In this document: piece after piece, positions 43,322 through 51,425 of the stretch | Layout: each line of letters begins with the position of its first letter | How positions within the stretch are numbered: position 1 is the first letter of the stretch | From: Oxalobacteraceae bacterium | Lineage (GTDB): Bacteria > Pseudomonadota > Gammaproteobacteria > Burkholderiales > Burkholderiaceae_D | Assembly (NCBI GenBank): GCA_013284265.1 | Contig: JABTBR010000021.1 | Location: forward strand, 43,833 to 107,832 | DNA length: 64,000 nt | Direction: 5' to 3' | Program-made: the position numbers and the translations under genes | The notes under the pieces: model-generated | Seen by the model: the letters and a program-made list of their open reading frames with translations, nothing else | Told to the model about the DNA's origin: nothing | Databases searched by the model: none

Positions 43322-46300
43322 CTAGTGACGCTCCAGCGCAACGGCTGGTGCCACGCCCTTGCCGCCCCGCCCCATCAGCTTGAGCGCCACCCACTTCAGC
43401 GAGCGGTAGATCAGGCGCAGCAAGGTCAGCGCCAGCAAGGCCTCGACCGCCGTCATCACGAAGGCCACCAGCACATGCCAGCGTTCGGCGCGGCGCTGGA
43501 ACTTGGCCAGCGCGTGGTCGCGGGCGATTTCGATGCTGTCGTAGAAGGTCGGCACCACCAGCAAGGTCAGGATGGTCGAGGTGATGGTGCCGCCGATGAT
43601 GGCGATCGCCAGCGGACGGTAGAACTCGCCGCCCTCGCCCAGACCCAGCGCGACCGGGAACATGCCGGCGATCAGCGCGAAAGTGGTCATCAGGATGGGA
43701 CGCAGACGCATGCGGCCCGCATACATCAGCGCTTCCTCGCGGTCATAACCCTCTTCCTCGCGCTTGCGCGCCGCGTCCAGCAGCAGGATGGCGTTCTTGG
43801 CGACCAGACCCATCAGCATGATGATGCCGATAAAGCTCATCAGGTTCAAGGTGCTCTTGGTGATCAACAGCGCCAGCACCACGCCGATCAGGGACAGCGG
43901 CAGCGACAGCATCACCGCCACCGGCGCCGTGAAGGAACCGAACTGCATCACCAGGATCAGATACATCAGGCCGATCCCCATGACCAGCGCGATCGCCATC
44001 TCGGTAAACAGCTCGGCCTGATTCTTGCCGTCGCCGCCCAGCGCCAGGCCATAGCCGGGCGGGAAGTCGATGGACTTGGCCAGCTTCATCGCATCCTCGG
44101 TCACTTCGCCGGGCGAGCGGCCCTGGGCATTGGCCGAGACCGTCACCACGCGCTTGCCATCCTTGTGCTCGATGGTGGACGGGCCCTTGCCCATGGTGAT
44201 AGCGGCGATCTGATCGAGCGGCACCATCTGGTTGCTGCCGGTGACGGCAATCGGCAGGCGCTCGATGTTCTCGGCGCTGACGCGGTCGTCCGGATGCAGG
44301 CGCACCGCGACATCGCGCGATTCGCCGCTAGGATCGACCCAGTCGCCCACTTCGACGCCGGCGAAGGCCACCCGCAGCGACTGCGCCGCATCGTTGACGG
44401 AAATGCCCATCGAGTTGGCCAGTCCACGGTTCAGTTCGATCTGCAGCTCGTTCTTCGGGTCCTGTTGCGACAGGCCCACGTCCACCGCACCCGGCACCAG
44501 GCGCAGCTTGGCCATATAGGCATTGGTGATTTCCATCAGGCGGCGCGAGTCGGTGCCGGTGAATTCAATCTGCACCTGCTTGCCCTGGTTGCCCAGGTCG
44601 TCGACCACCGAGTACTCGGCGCCGACCATGTGGCTGAGCTTCTCGCGCAGCTCGGCGCCGATCTCGAAGGCGGTGCGCTTGCGGGTGGCGCGCTTGCCGA
44701 TATCGACATACACGCGGCCGCCGCCGGAGCTGATGCCCGAGTTGGTATCCTTGACCTCGGGAATGGAGCGCGCCAGTTCCGCCACTTTCTCCATCTTCAG
44801 GCGGGCGTACTCGATGCTGCTCGACGACGGCGTGCGCACATCGACGGCGATGGTGCTGCGGTCGGCCGCCGGCAGGAAGCTGGTGCCGCCGAACTTGGCC
44901 TGCACCAGCAGCGCGCCGACGAAGGTGCCCAGGGCGATCATGGCCATCCAGCGGCGGTGATGCAGGGCCCAGGCGATCAGGCGGCTGTAGCGGTCGGACT
45001 GGTGGTCGAACCAGGCGTTAAAGCGGTCCAGCTTGGTGCCCAGCCAGCCCTTCTTGGCCGTATGGTGGTCGGCCGGGTCGCCCCAGAAGGCCGACAGCAT
45101 CGGATCGAGCGTAAAGGAAATCCCCAGGCTGACCAGCACCGAGCAGGTCACCGTCAGCGCGAACGGGCGGAACCATTCGCCCGAAATGCCGGGCATGAAG
45201 GCCACCGGAATGAACACGGCGATGATGGAGAAGGTGGTCGCGGCCACGGCCAGGCCGATCTCGGCGGTACCGTTGAGCGCGGCCGTGCGGCGGTCCGAGC
45301 CCATCTGCATATGGCGCACGATATTTTCGCGCACCACGATGGCATCGTCGATCAGCACGCCGATGGCCAGCGACAGGCCCAGCAGGGTCATGAAGTTCAG
45401 GGTGAAGCCGCACAGCCACACCGCGATGAAGGCGGCGATGACGGACGTTGGCAGGCTCAGCGCCGTAATCAGCGTCGAGCGCCAGGAATTGAGGAAGGCG
45501 TACACCACAAAGATGGTCAGCACGGCGCCCAGCACCAGCGATTCGATCACATTGTTCAGGCTGCGCTGGGATTCATCGCCGCCATCGCGGGTGATTTCCA
45601 GGCTGGTGCCCTTGGGCAGCTCGGCATTGATCTCCTTGAGCATGTCGCGCACCTTGGCCGCCACGCTGACGGTGCTGGCGTCGCGCGAGCGGCCGATCGA
45701 GATGCCCACGTTGGGCTTGCCGCTGCGGATGCTGACGCTGTTGACTTCGGCGAAGCCGTCGGCGATCGTGGCCACCTGGGCCAGACGCACGATTTCCTCG
45801 CCGCGGCGCTTGACCACCACCTGTTCGAACTCGGCGGGAGACTCGATCCGGCCGACCAGGCGTATGCCCTTCTCGTCCATGCTGCCGCGCACCTTGCCCA
45901 CCGGCGCATTGGTGTTCTGGTTGCGCAGCGCGGTGACCACCTCGCCCACCGCGACATTGTATTCGCGCAGTTTTTCGGCGCGCAGCAGCACCGACAGTTC
46001 GCGCTTCAGTGAGCCGCTGACATTGACCTGGGCCACGCCGTCGATGACGCGGAATTTATCCGACAGCACATCTTCGGCCAGGCGCGAAATTTCCGCATGG
46101 CTTTGCGAGGTCGACGACAGCGCCAGCTGCATCACCGGCTGGGCCGCCGGGTCGATGCGCTGCAGGATGGGCTCGCGCATCTCGGTGGGCAGCTTGTAGC
46201 GTACCGAGGCGATCGCGTTGCGGATCTCGTCGGAGGCTTCGATCATATTCTTCTTGAAGCTGAACTCGATGAAGACTTCGGCCGAACCCTCATGCGCCGT

Positions 46301-46546
46301 ACTGTCCAGGCGGGTCACGCCGGAAATGGCTTGCAGCGGCTTTTCCAGGCGGTTGATCACTTCGCGCTCGACCGTGTCGGGCGAGGCGCCCGGATACGGC
46401 ACGTTGACGATGATGAAGGGCACTTCGATGTCCGGGTTCTGGTTGACCCGCAGCTTCTTCAGGGCCAGCAGGCCCAGGCACATCATCGCCACGATCAGCA
46501 CGATCGTCGCGATGGGGCGCTTGATACTGAAATCGGATAAGAACAT
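43322..46546 (-). CDS. RND efflux pump inner-membrane subunit (AcrB-like)
   Basis: The 1074-aa protein is a hydrophobe/amphiphile RND transporter with the typical N-terminus (FSIKRPIATIVLIVAMMCLG), two large periplasmic loops and twelve membrane helices in two repeats. The motif GVLIDDAIVVREN with its proton-relay Asp pair is in helix 4. It exports drugs or other amphiphiles using proton force. It lies 3 bases after the adaptor gene. No outer-membrane channel gene follows, so it may share a TolC-like channel encoded elsewhere. Confidence 0.95.
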   Translation of the reverse strand: MFLSDFSIKRPIATIVLIVAMMCLGLLALKKLRVNQNPDIEVPFIIVNVPYPGASPDTVEREVINRLEKPLQAISGVTRLDSTAHEGSAEVFIEFSFKKNMIEASDEIRNAIASVRYKLPTEMREPILQRIDPAAQPVMQLALSSTSQSHAEISRLAEDVLSDKFRVIDGVAQVNVSGSLKRELSVLLRAEKLREYNVAVGEVVTALRNQNTNAPVGKVRGSMDEKGIRLVGRIESPAEFEQVVVKRRGEEIVRLAQVATIADGFAEVNSVSIRSGKPNVGISIGRSRDASTVSVAAKVRDMLKEINAELPKGTSLEITRDGGDESQRSLNNVIESLVLGAVLTIFVVYAFLNSWRSTLITALSLPTSVIAAFIAVWLCGFTLNFMTLLGLSLAIGVLIDDAIVVRENIVRHMQMGSDRRTAALNGTAEIGLAVAATTFSIIAVFIPVAFMPGISGEWFRPFALTVTCSVLVSLGISFTLDPMLSAFWGDPADHHTAKKGWLGTKLDRFNAWFDHQSDRYSRLIAWALHHRRWMAMIALGTFVGALLVQAKFGGTSFLPAADRSTIAVDVRTPSSSSIEYARLKMEKVAELARSIPEVKDTNSGISSGGGRVYVDIGKRATRKRTAFEIGAELREKLSHMVGAEYSVVDDLGNQGKQVQIEFTGTDSRRLMEITNAYMAKLRLVPGAVDVGLSQQDPKNELQIELNRGLANSMGISVNDAAQSLRVAFAGVEVGDWVDPSGESRDVAVRLHPDDRVSAENIERLPIAVTGSNQMVPLDQIAAITMGKGPSTIEHKDGKRVVTVSANAQGRSPGEVTEDAMKLAKSIDFPPGYGLALGGDGKNQAELFTEMAIALVMGIGLMYLILVMQFGSFTAPVAVMLSLPLSLIGVVLALLITKSTLNLMSFIGIIMLMGLVAKNAILLLDAARKREEEGYDREEALMYAGRMRLRPILMTTFALIAGMFPVALGLGEGGEFYRPLAIAIIGGTITSTILTLLVVPTFYDSIEIARDHALAKFQRRAERWHVLVAFVMTAVEALLALTLLRLIYRSLKWVALKLMGRGGKGVAPAVALERH

Positions 46547-46549
46547 GGA

Positions 46550-47773
46550 TCAGTTCCCTTTCGGCGCTGGGCTCGTGGCGCTGTTGGCGGTGGCCGCCGG
46601 CGTCGATGCCGAGGCGACCACCTTGGCGGTGCTCAGTTCGATGGTCTGGCCATCCTTGAAGGACGAGTTCGGCACGCGCATCACGCTGTCGCCGGCGGCC
46701 AGGCCGCTGCGCACTTCCCACTGGCCGGTGCGGGCATCGCGCGCACCGATGGCCAGGATGACTTTCCTCAGCGCCTTGCCGTTCACGCGCCAGGTATAGG
46801 ACTGGTCGCCGTTCTGCACCAGCGCCGAATCGGGGATCATCAGCGCCTCGGCGGTTTCCGCTTCGACCCGGCCTTCGGCATACAGGCCCGCCACGCGCGG
46901 CAAGCCCTTGTCGGCGAACTCGACGAGCACTTCCACCTGGCGGGTGACCGCGTTGGCCGATGGATCGACGCGCTTGACCTTGCCCATGAAGTCCTGGCCG
47001 GCATAGCCATTGATGCGGAAGCGCACCGGCTGGCCGACCTTGACGACGCCGATCTTGTCGGCCGACACCAGGCCCTCGAAACGCATGCTGGCCGGATCGA
47101 TCACCTTGATCAACTCCTTGCCGACCTGGGCGGTGTCGCCATTCGAGACCTTGCGTTCGCTGACGATGCCGTCGAACGGCGCGCGCACGCTGGTACGGCT
47201 CAGCTGCTGGCGGGCCGACACGGAACGGGCGCGGGCGCCGGCCAGTTCGCTCTGGGCATTGTTGCGGCGGATCTCGGCATCTTCCAGCGCCTGGGTCGAG
47301 GCCATGCCGGAAGCGCGCAGGGTTTTCTGGCGCTGCAGCATGCGGTCGGCCTGCTCCAGCGACTGGTTCGCGGCGCGGGTGGCTTCCTCGGCCGAATTGA
47401 CGGCATCGCGGATCGACGTCTCGTCCAGGCGCACCAGCACATCGCCTTTTTTTACGGCTTCGCCGTTTTCTTTCATGACCTGCAGCACCACGGCGCCGAC
47501 TTCGGCGCGCAGATCGGCCTTGCGCTCGGGCTGGACCGAACCGGTGATCACCGGGCCGGACGCGAGGGCGTTGGACTGGACGGTGAGCAAGTCTTCCGGC
47601 GCGATCGTCAGTTTGACCGGCGCGGCATCTTTAGCATTTTTATCCTTGCCATCCTTCCCGGCGGCGGCCTGGGCCGATGCGCTGGCGGCGCCCTTGTCGG
47701 ACTCCGGGGAAGGCTTGCTGCATGCAACCAAGGCTGTAGCGACGGCGAGAGCAAGTAAGGGTTTGCGCAACAT
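46550..47773 (-). CDS. RND efflux periplasmic adaptor subunit
   Basis: The 407-aa protein has a lipobox (TALVACSKPS), lipoyl-like and barrel domains and a helical hairpin: ADLRAEVGAVVLQVMKENGE, VRAPFDGIVSERKVSNGD, VLVEFADKGLPRVAGLYAEG. It links the pump to an outer-membrane channel. It is the first gene of the two-gene operon. The Lys/Ala-rich stretch after the signal peptide is probably a flexible linker. Confidence 0.94.
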   Translation of the reverse strand: MLRKPLLALAVATALVACSKPSPESDKGAASASAQAAAGKDGKDKNAKDAAPVKLTIAPEDLLTVQSNALASGPVITGSVQPERKADLRAEVGAVVLQVMKENGEAVKKGDVLVRLDETSIRDAVNSAEEATRAANQSLEQADRMLQRQKTLRASGMASTQALEDAEIRRNNAQSELAGARARSVSARQQLSRTSVRAPFDGIVSERKVSNGDTAQVGKELIKVIDPASMRFEGLVSADKIGVVKVGQPVRFRINGYAGQDFMGKVKRVDPSANAVTRQVEVLVEFADKGLPRVAGLYAEGRVEAETAEALMIPDSALVQNGDQSYTWRVNGKALRKVILAIGARDARTGQWEVRSGLAAGDSVMRVPNSSFKDGQTIELSTAKVVASASTPAATANSATSPAPKGN

Positions 47774-48035
47774 AAACGTTCTCCGAAATAAGGGACTGGG
47801 TGAGGACTGTGATGCTGTTGGAATTTTATTAATTTACCAATACTACAAGCGGCAGAGTATCGCCGAGCGCCTGACGGTCGTCAATCGCTCAATGGCTGGA
47901 GTGCAGGTTTCACAGGATGGAGTGCTGAAAACGGGGATAGACGGCGGGGAGTGTGACTTTCGGAGAGAAAGTCGGGAGATGATTGGGGGGCTGCGGGCGG
48001 GCTGCGGGCGGCGGGCGGGCCGCGTGCGCTCGACT
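47774..48035. other. Intergenic region upstream of the RND operon
   Basis: Some 260 bases before the next repeat. It should contain the pump promoter on the minus strand. The adaptor start is preceded by CGGAGAACG. No regulator gene (TetR or LysR type) is adjacent. Nothing else was recognised. Confidence 0.4.
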
Positions 48036-48139
48036 GAAACCCAGGGCGCAAATCTGGGGGCCTGCCCCGTTGGGACAGGCGGGGCGCAGCCCCTCTCCGG
48101 ACCCTCAGGTCAGACCCCGGCTCTTTGCCGTGGGTTTTG
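48036..48139. repeat. Palindromic intergenic repeat, copy 5 (degenerate)
   Basis: The left part (ctgaaacccagggcgcaaatctggggg) and centre diverge from the family, but ggtcagaccccggctctttgccgtgggtttt is preserved. An extra inner segment (gcctgccccgttgggacaggcggggc) replaces the usual core, forming its own hairpin. Confidence 0.7.
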
Positions 48140-48181
48140 GGATGAGCCGCCGGCCCGCCAGCTTACTTAATTGAAAACTTC

Positions 48182-48604
48182 TTAGCCGCGCCCGAACACC
48201 GCATGCACCAGATGCCCCAGCGCGATACCGGTAGCCAGGCCGCCGCAAATTTCCACAATGGTATGCCCCATGCGCTCGCGCAGCCAGCTGTGCGCGCCGT
48301 CGCCCTTGGCCAGGCGGTTGATCGCGGCGGCCTGCTTGCCCACGTGCTGGCGCAGGCTGTTGGCGTCGATGATAACGATAAAGCACAAGGTCACCGCCAC
48401 GCCAAAGGCCGGGTGACCTATGCCCTCGCGCAGCGCGATCAGGGTGGCCATGCTGGACACCACGGCGCTATGGTTGCTGGGGAAGCCGCCATTGCCCACC
48501 AGATTGAAGGCCCATTTGCGCGCCTTGGCGCTATTGATCAGGAATTTGATCGGACCGACCGTGATCCAGGTGATCAGGGGCGTGACGAGGTAGGCGATAT
48601 CCAT
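48182..48604 (-). CDS. Divergent PAP2 family protein (DUF212)
   Basis: The 140-aa membrane protein matches the divergent PAP2 / DUF212 family: NGGFPSNHSAVVSSMATLIA carries the phosphatase-like S-N-H motif, followed by IVIIDANSLRQHVGKQAAAIN and an RERMGHTIVEICGGLATG segment. The substrate is unknown; PAP2 relatives act on lipid phosphates. ATG 48604 with AAAGGAC upstream is preferred over the longer frame. Confidence 0.9.
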   Translation of the reverse strand: MDIAYLVTPLITWITVGPIKFLINSAKARKWAFNLVGNGGFPSNHSAVVSSMATLIALREGIGHPAFGVAVTLCFIVIIDANSLRQHVGKQAAAINRLAKGDGAHSWLRERMGHTIVEICGGLATGIALGHLVHAVFGRG

Positions 48605-48751
48605 GTGAATGTCCTTTAAAGTCTGACTATTTCTTCTATTTATATGTTGCGGGAAGCAAAACAGGCGCAATTATCGCAGATGGCCCGTGGCCGGGGGTGT
48701 TGCTCATGTAAAATCAGCGCCGTCTGCGTATATATCCATTAGGGAAGATTT

Positions 48752-49825
48752 ATGAAACACTTTCGCATCTCCATCATCGTCTCCATCGGGCTGATGCTCG
48801 CCGCCGGCTGGTGGGGCTACAGCCAGGGCGGCGTCAGCGGCCTGCTGCAGGCGGTCTGGATCTCCGCCGTGCTGGGCGTGCTGGAAGTCTCGCTATCGTT
48901 CGACAACGCCGTGGTCAATGCCTCGGTGCTGCGCCACTGGGATGATTTCTGGCAAAAGCTGTTCCTGACTGTCGGTATCGTCGTGGCCGTGTTCGGCATG
49001 CGCCTGCTGTTCCCCCTGCTGATCGTCTCCTTCGCCACCGGGCTGGGGCTGGTCGATGTCTGGTCGATGGCCATCGCCACCCCGGACAAATACTCCGAAT
49101 ACCTGACCGGCGTGCATGCCGAGGTGGCGGCCTTCGGCGGCGCCTTCCTGCTGCTGGTGTTCCTGAACTTCCTGTTTGACGAAAGCAAGAAACTGCACTG
49201 GCTGGGCTGGATGGAGCGCAAGGTCAACCAGCATGGCACCGAGAGCCTGGCTGTTCTGCTGAGCTTGCTGGCCGTGTTCGCCTGCGTGGCGCTGGTCGGC
49301 GAGGCCAAGAAATACAGCGTACTGGCGGCCGGCGTGATCGGCGTGGCCGTCTACGTGGCGGTGGGCTGGCTCAGCGAACTGCTGGAAGAGGACGAGGAAG
49401 CCGACGCCGCCAACGATGCCGGCAAACCCGCTGGCAAATCGGGCAACGGCGCGCTGGTCTCCACTGTGGCGCGCGGCAGCTTCGGCGGCTTCATGTACCT
49501 GGAAGTGCTGGACGCCTCCTTCAGCTTTGACGGCGTGATCGGCGCCTTCGCCATCACCAGCGACGTGGTCATCATCATGCTGGGCCTGGCCATCGGCGCC
49601 ATGTTCGTGCGCTCGATGACGGTGTTCCTGGTACACAAGGGCACGCTGGAAGAATTCGTCTACCTCGAGCACGGCGCCCATTACGCGATCGGCATCCTGG
49701 CCCTGATCATGTTCGCCAGCGTGCGCTATCACATCCCTGAATGGTTCACCGGCCTGTCCGGCGTGATCTTTATTGCTATTTCGATATGGTCATCGGTCCG
49801 CCACCGCCGTCACGCGATCCAGTGA
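48752..49825 (+). CDS. DUF475 / TerC-like integral membrane protein
   Basis: The 357-aa protein has about nine hydrophobic helices and two repeated acidic motifs, EVSLSFDNAVVNASVL (near residue 47) and LDASFSFDGVIGAFAITSD (near 255), as in the TerC/YkoY/DUF475 families, which are linked to metal (manganese) export or tellurite resistance. A charged cytoplasmic loop (LLEEDEEADAANDAG) separates the halves. The cargo here is not certain. ATG 48752 follows AGGGAAG. Confidence 0.88.
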   Translation: MKHFRISIIVSIGLMLAAGWWGYSQGGVSGLLQAVWISAVLGVLEVSLSFDNAVVNASVLRHWDDFWQKLFLTVGIVVAVFGMRLLFPLLIVSFATGLGLVDVWSMAIATPDKYSEYLTGVHAEVAAFGGAFLLLVFLNFLFDESKKLHWLGWMERKVNQHGTESLAVLLSLLAVFACVALVGEAKKYSVLAAGVIGVAVYVAVGWLSELLEEDEEADAANDAGKPAGKSGNGALVSTVARGSFGGFMYLEVLDASFSFDGVIGAFAITSDVVIIMLGLAIGAMFVRSMTVFLVHKGTLEEFVYLEHGAHYAIGILALIMFASVRYHIPEWFTGLSGVIFIAISIWSSVRHRRHAIQ

Positions 49826-49868
49826 TAAGATTGACAGCATTGCCACTTCCATCCCATACCAGGCCTTT

Positions 49869-50240
49869 ATGACCACATCGAAACGCATCGTCCTGTCCCT
49901 GACCGCCCTGCTGGGTGGCGCCGTCCTGCTGCTGGCCGCCTACAGCTGGGTGACACTGCATTTGTCCTATTCCGAAGGCGAGCGGGCCGGCTATCTGCAG
50001 AAGTTCTCCAAGCGCGGCTGGGTCTGCAAAACCTGGGAGGGCGAGATCCTGCTGACCTCGATGCCGGGGGCGATCCCCGAAAAGTTTGAATTCAGCGTGC
50101 GCGACGACGAGGTCGCCCGCCAGCTGATGGCCGCCACCGGCAAGCGCGTGGTGCTCAGCTACGACCAGCACAAGGGCGTGCCCAGCGCCTGTTTCGGCGA
50201 GACCGAGTACTTCATCACCAAGGTCGCGGTCAGCCAGTAA
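49869..50240 (+). CDS. Conserved small membrane-anchored protein
   Basis: The 123-aa protein has one N-terminal membrane helix (IVLSLTALLGGAVLLLAAYSW) and a small, probably extracytoplasmic, beta-rich domain (RGWVCKTWEGEILLTSMPG, VVLSYDQHKGVPSACFGET). No enzymatic motif is recognised; two Cys residues could form a disulphide. It lies 43 bases after the TerC-like gene on the same strand. ATG 49869 is preferred over the frame start at 49773. Confidence 0.8.
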   Translation: MTTSKRIVLSLTALLGGAVLLLAAYSWVTLHLSYSEGERAGYLQKFSKRGWVCKTWEGEILLTSMPGAIPEKFEFSVRDDEVARQLMAATGKRVVLSYDQHKGVPSACFGETEYFITKVAVSQ

Positions 50241-50429
50241 GCGGGGAATAGCCGGGACAAGCTGCGGCGCCAGCACGCGGCCGCGGCACAGACGGCGCGC
50301 TGTCCCCCTACCGGCCCGCAAGCCAAAGGGGCGCTTTGCCGCAGCGGATTGAGGTAAGCTCAGCAGTATCGCAAAGCCTGCCCACCACCGGTCCTGCCGG
50401 TGGCGCCCTCACCTTCTCGGGAACACACC

Positions 50430-51386
50430 ATGCGCCCTTTGCCGGCAGCCGCCAAGGCAGCATTACTCAGCACCATTTTCCTCCTTGGCCCTGCCTGCGC
50501 CCAGGACGTTGCCCTGCAAGGCGGCCTGCTGCGCGTCAACGACAAACATGAAAACACCTTCTCCGCCTCGCTCAACTATGCGCATCCGGTGGGCGACTAT
50601 CTGGCGCTGAGCCTGTCCTATCTCAATGAAGGCCATCCAGTCGAGCATCACCGCGACGGCGTAGCCGGCCAATTGTGGCTGCGCTCGCGTATCACCGAAC
50701 AGGGCATGTCGTATGGCGTCGGGGCTGGCCACTACTATTACTTCGACACGGCGCGCGTCGGCCTTGACGGCTATACCAATGACCACGGCTGGGCGCCTAT
50801 CTTTAGCGCGCAAATGAGCTGGCACCACCAGAACCGCTGGTACACCCAGGTACAGCTGAACCGCATCTTCCCGCGCGGCAAAGACGCCACCACCTCGCTG
50901 CTGATCGGCGCCGGCTACCGCTTCGACGGCGTGCGCGGCGACAAGCTGCATCTGGATGGGCCGTCGACCGACGACACGATCACCGTACTTGCCGGCCAGA
51001 GCATCGTCAACAGTTTCGGGTCGGAGCGTTCGCGCGCCTACAGCCTGGAGTACCGGCGCGCGGCGGGCCGCTATGTGGACTGGACCACCAGCTGGGTCAA
51101 CGAAGGCACCACCAGCAAGACCCGGCGCAGCGGCGTGGCGGCGCAGCTATGGCTGATCCGTTCGCTGAACCAGCATGTGGAGCTGGGCATGGGCGCCGGC
51201 CCCTATCTCAACTTCGAAAAGCACGACGTGCCCGAGCGCAGTTCGGTCATGGCCGGCCTGGTCTCGATCGCCACCCGCTACCACTTCAACAAGCGCATCG
51301 TCGGCGAAATCGCCTGGCAGCGCGTGCTCACCGACTACCACCGCGATGCCGACTTGCTGATGGTGGGTGTAGGCGCCAGTTACTGA
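50430..51386 (+). CDS. Outer-membrane barrel-like protein with duplicated halves
   Basis: The 318-aa protein has a signal peptide (LSTIFLLGPACAQD) and many alternating strands, ending with MVGVGASY. Two halves look related: LSYLNEGHPVEHHRDGVAGQ in the first matches TSWVNEGTTSKTRRSGVAAQ in the second, each followed by LWL and a GxGAG-Y motif. It may be an outer-membrane or PagP-like barrel from an internal duplication. Its function is unknown. ATG 50430 is chosen. Confidence 0.7.
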   Translation: MRPLPAAAKAALLSTIFLLGPACAQDVALQGGLLRVNDKHENTFSASLNYAHPVGDYLALSLSYLNEGHPVEHHRDGVAGQLWLRSRITEQGMSYGVGAGHYYYFDTARVGLDGYTNDHGWAPIFSAQMSWHHQNRWYTQVQLNRIFPRGKDATTSLLIGAGYRFDGVRGDKLHLDGPSTDDTITVLAGQSIVNSFGSERSRAYSLEYRRAAGRYVDWTTSWVNEGTTSKTRRSGVAAQLWLIRSLNQHVELGMGAGPYLNFEKHDVPERSSVMAGLVSIATRYHFNKRIVGEIAWQRVLTDYHRDADLLMVGVGASY

Positions 51387-51425
51387 GATTTGCAAGGCGC
51401 GAAATTTTATGCGCGTAGCGGCGCC

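Noticed and set aside
43325..46012. Long plus-strand open frame (895 codons) opposite the RND pump
   Set aside because: It is a shadow of the GC-rich pump gene, rich in His/Arg/Gly/Gln, with no domain and no ribosome binding site.
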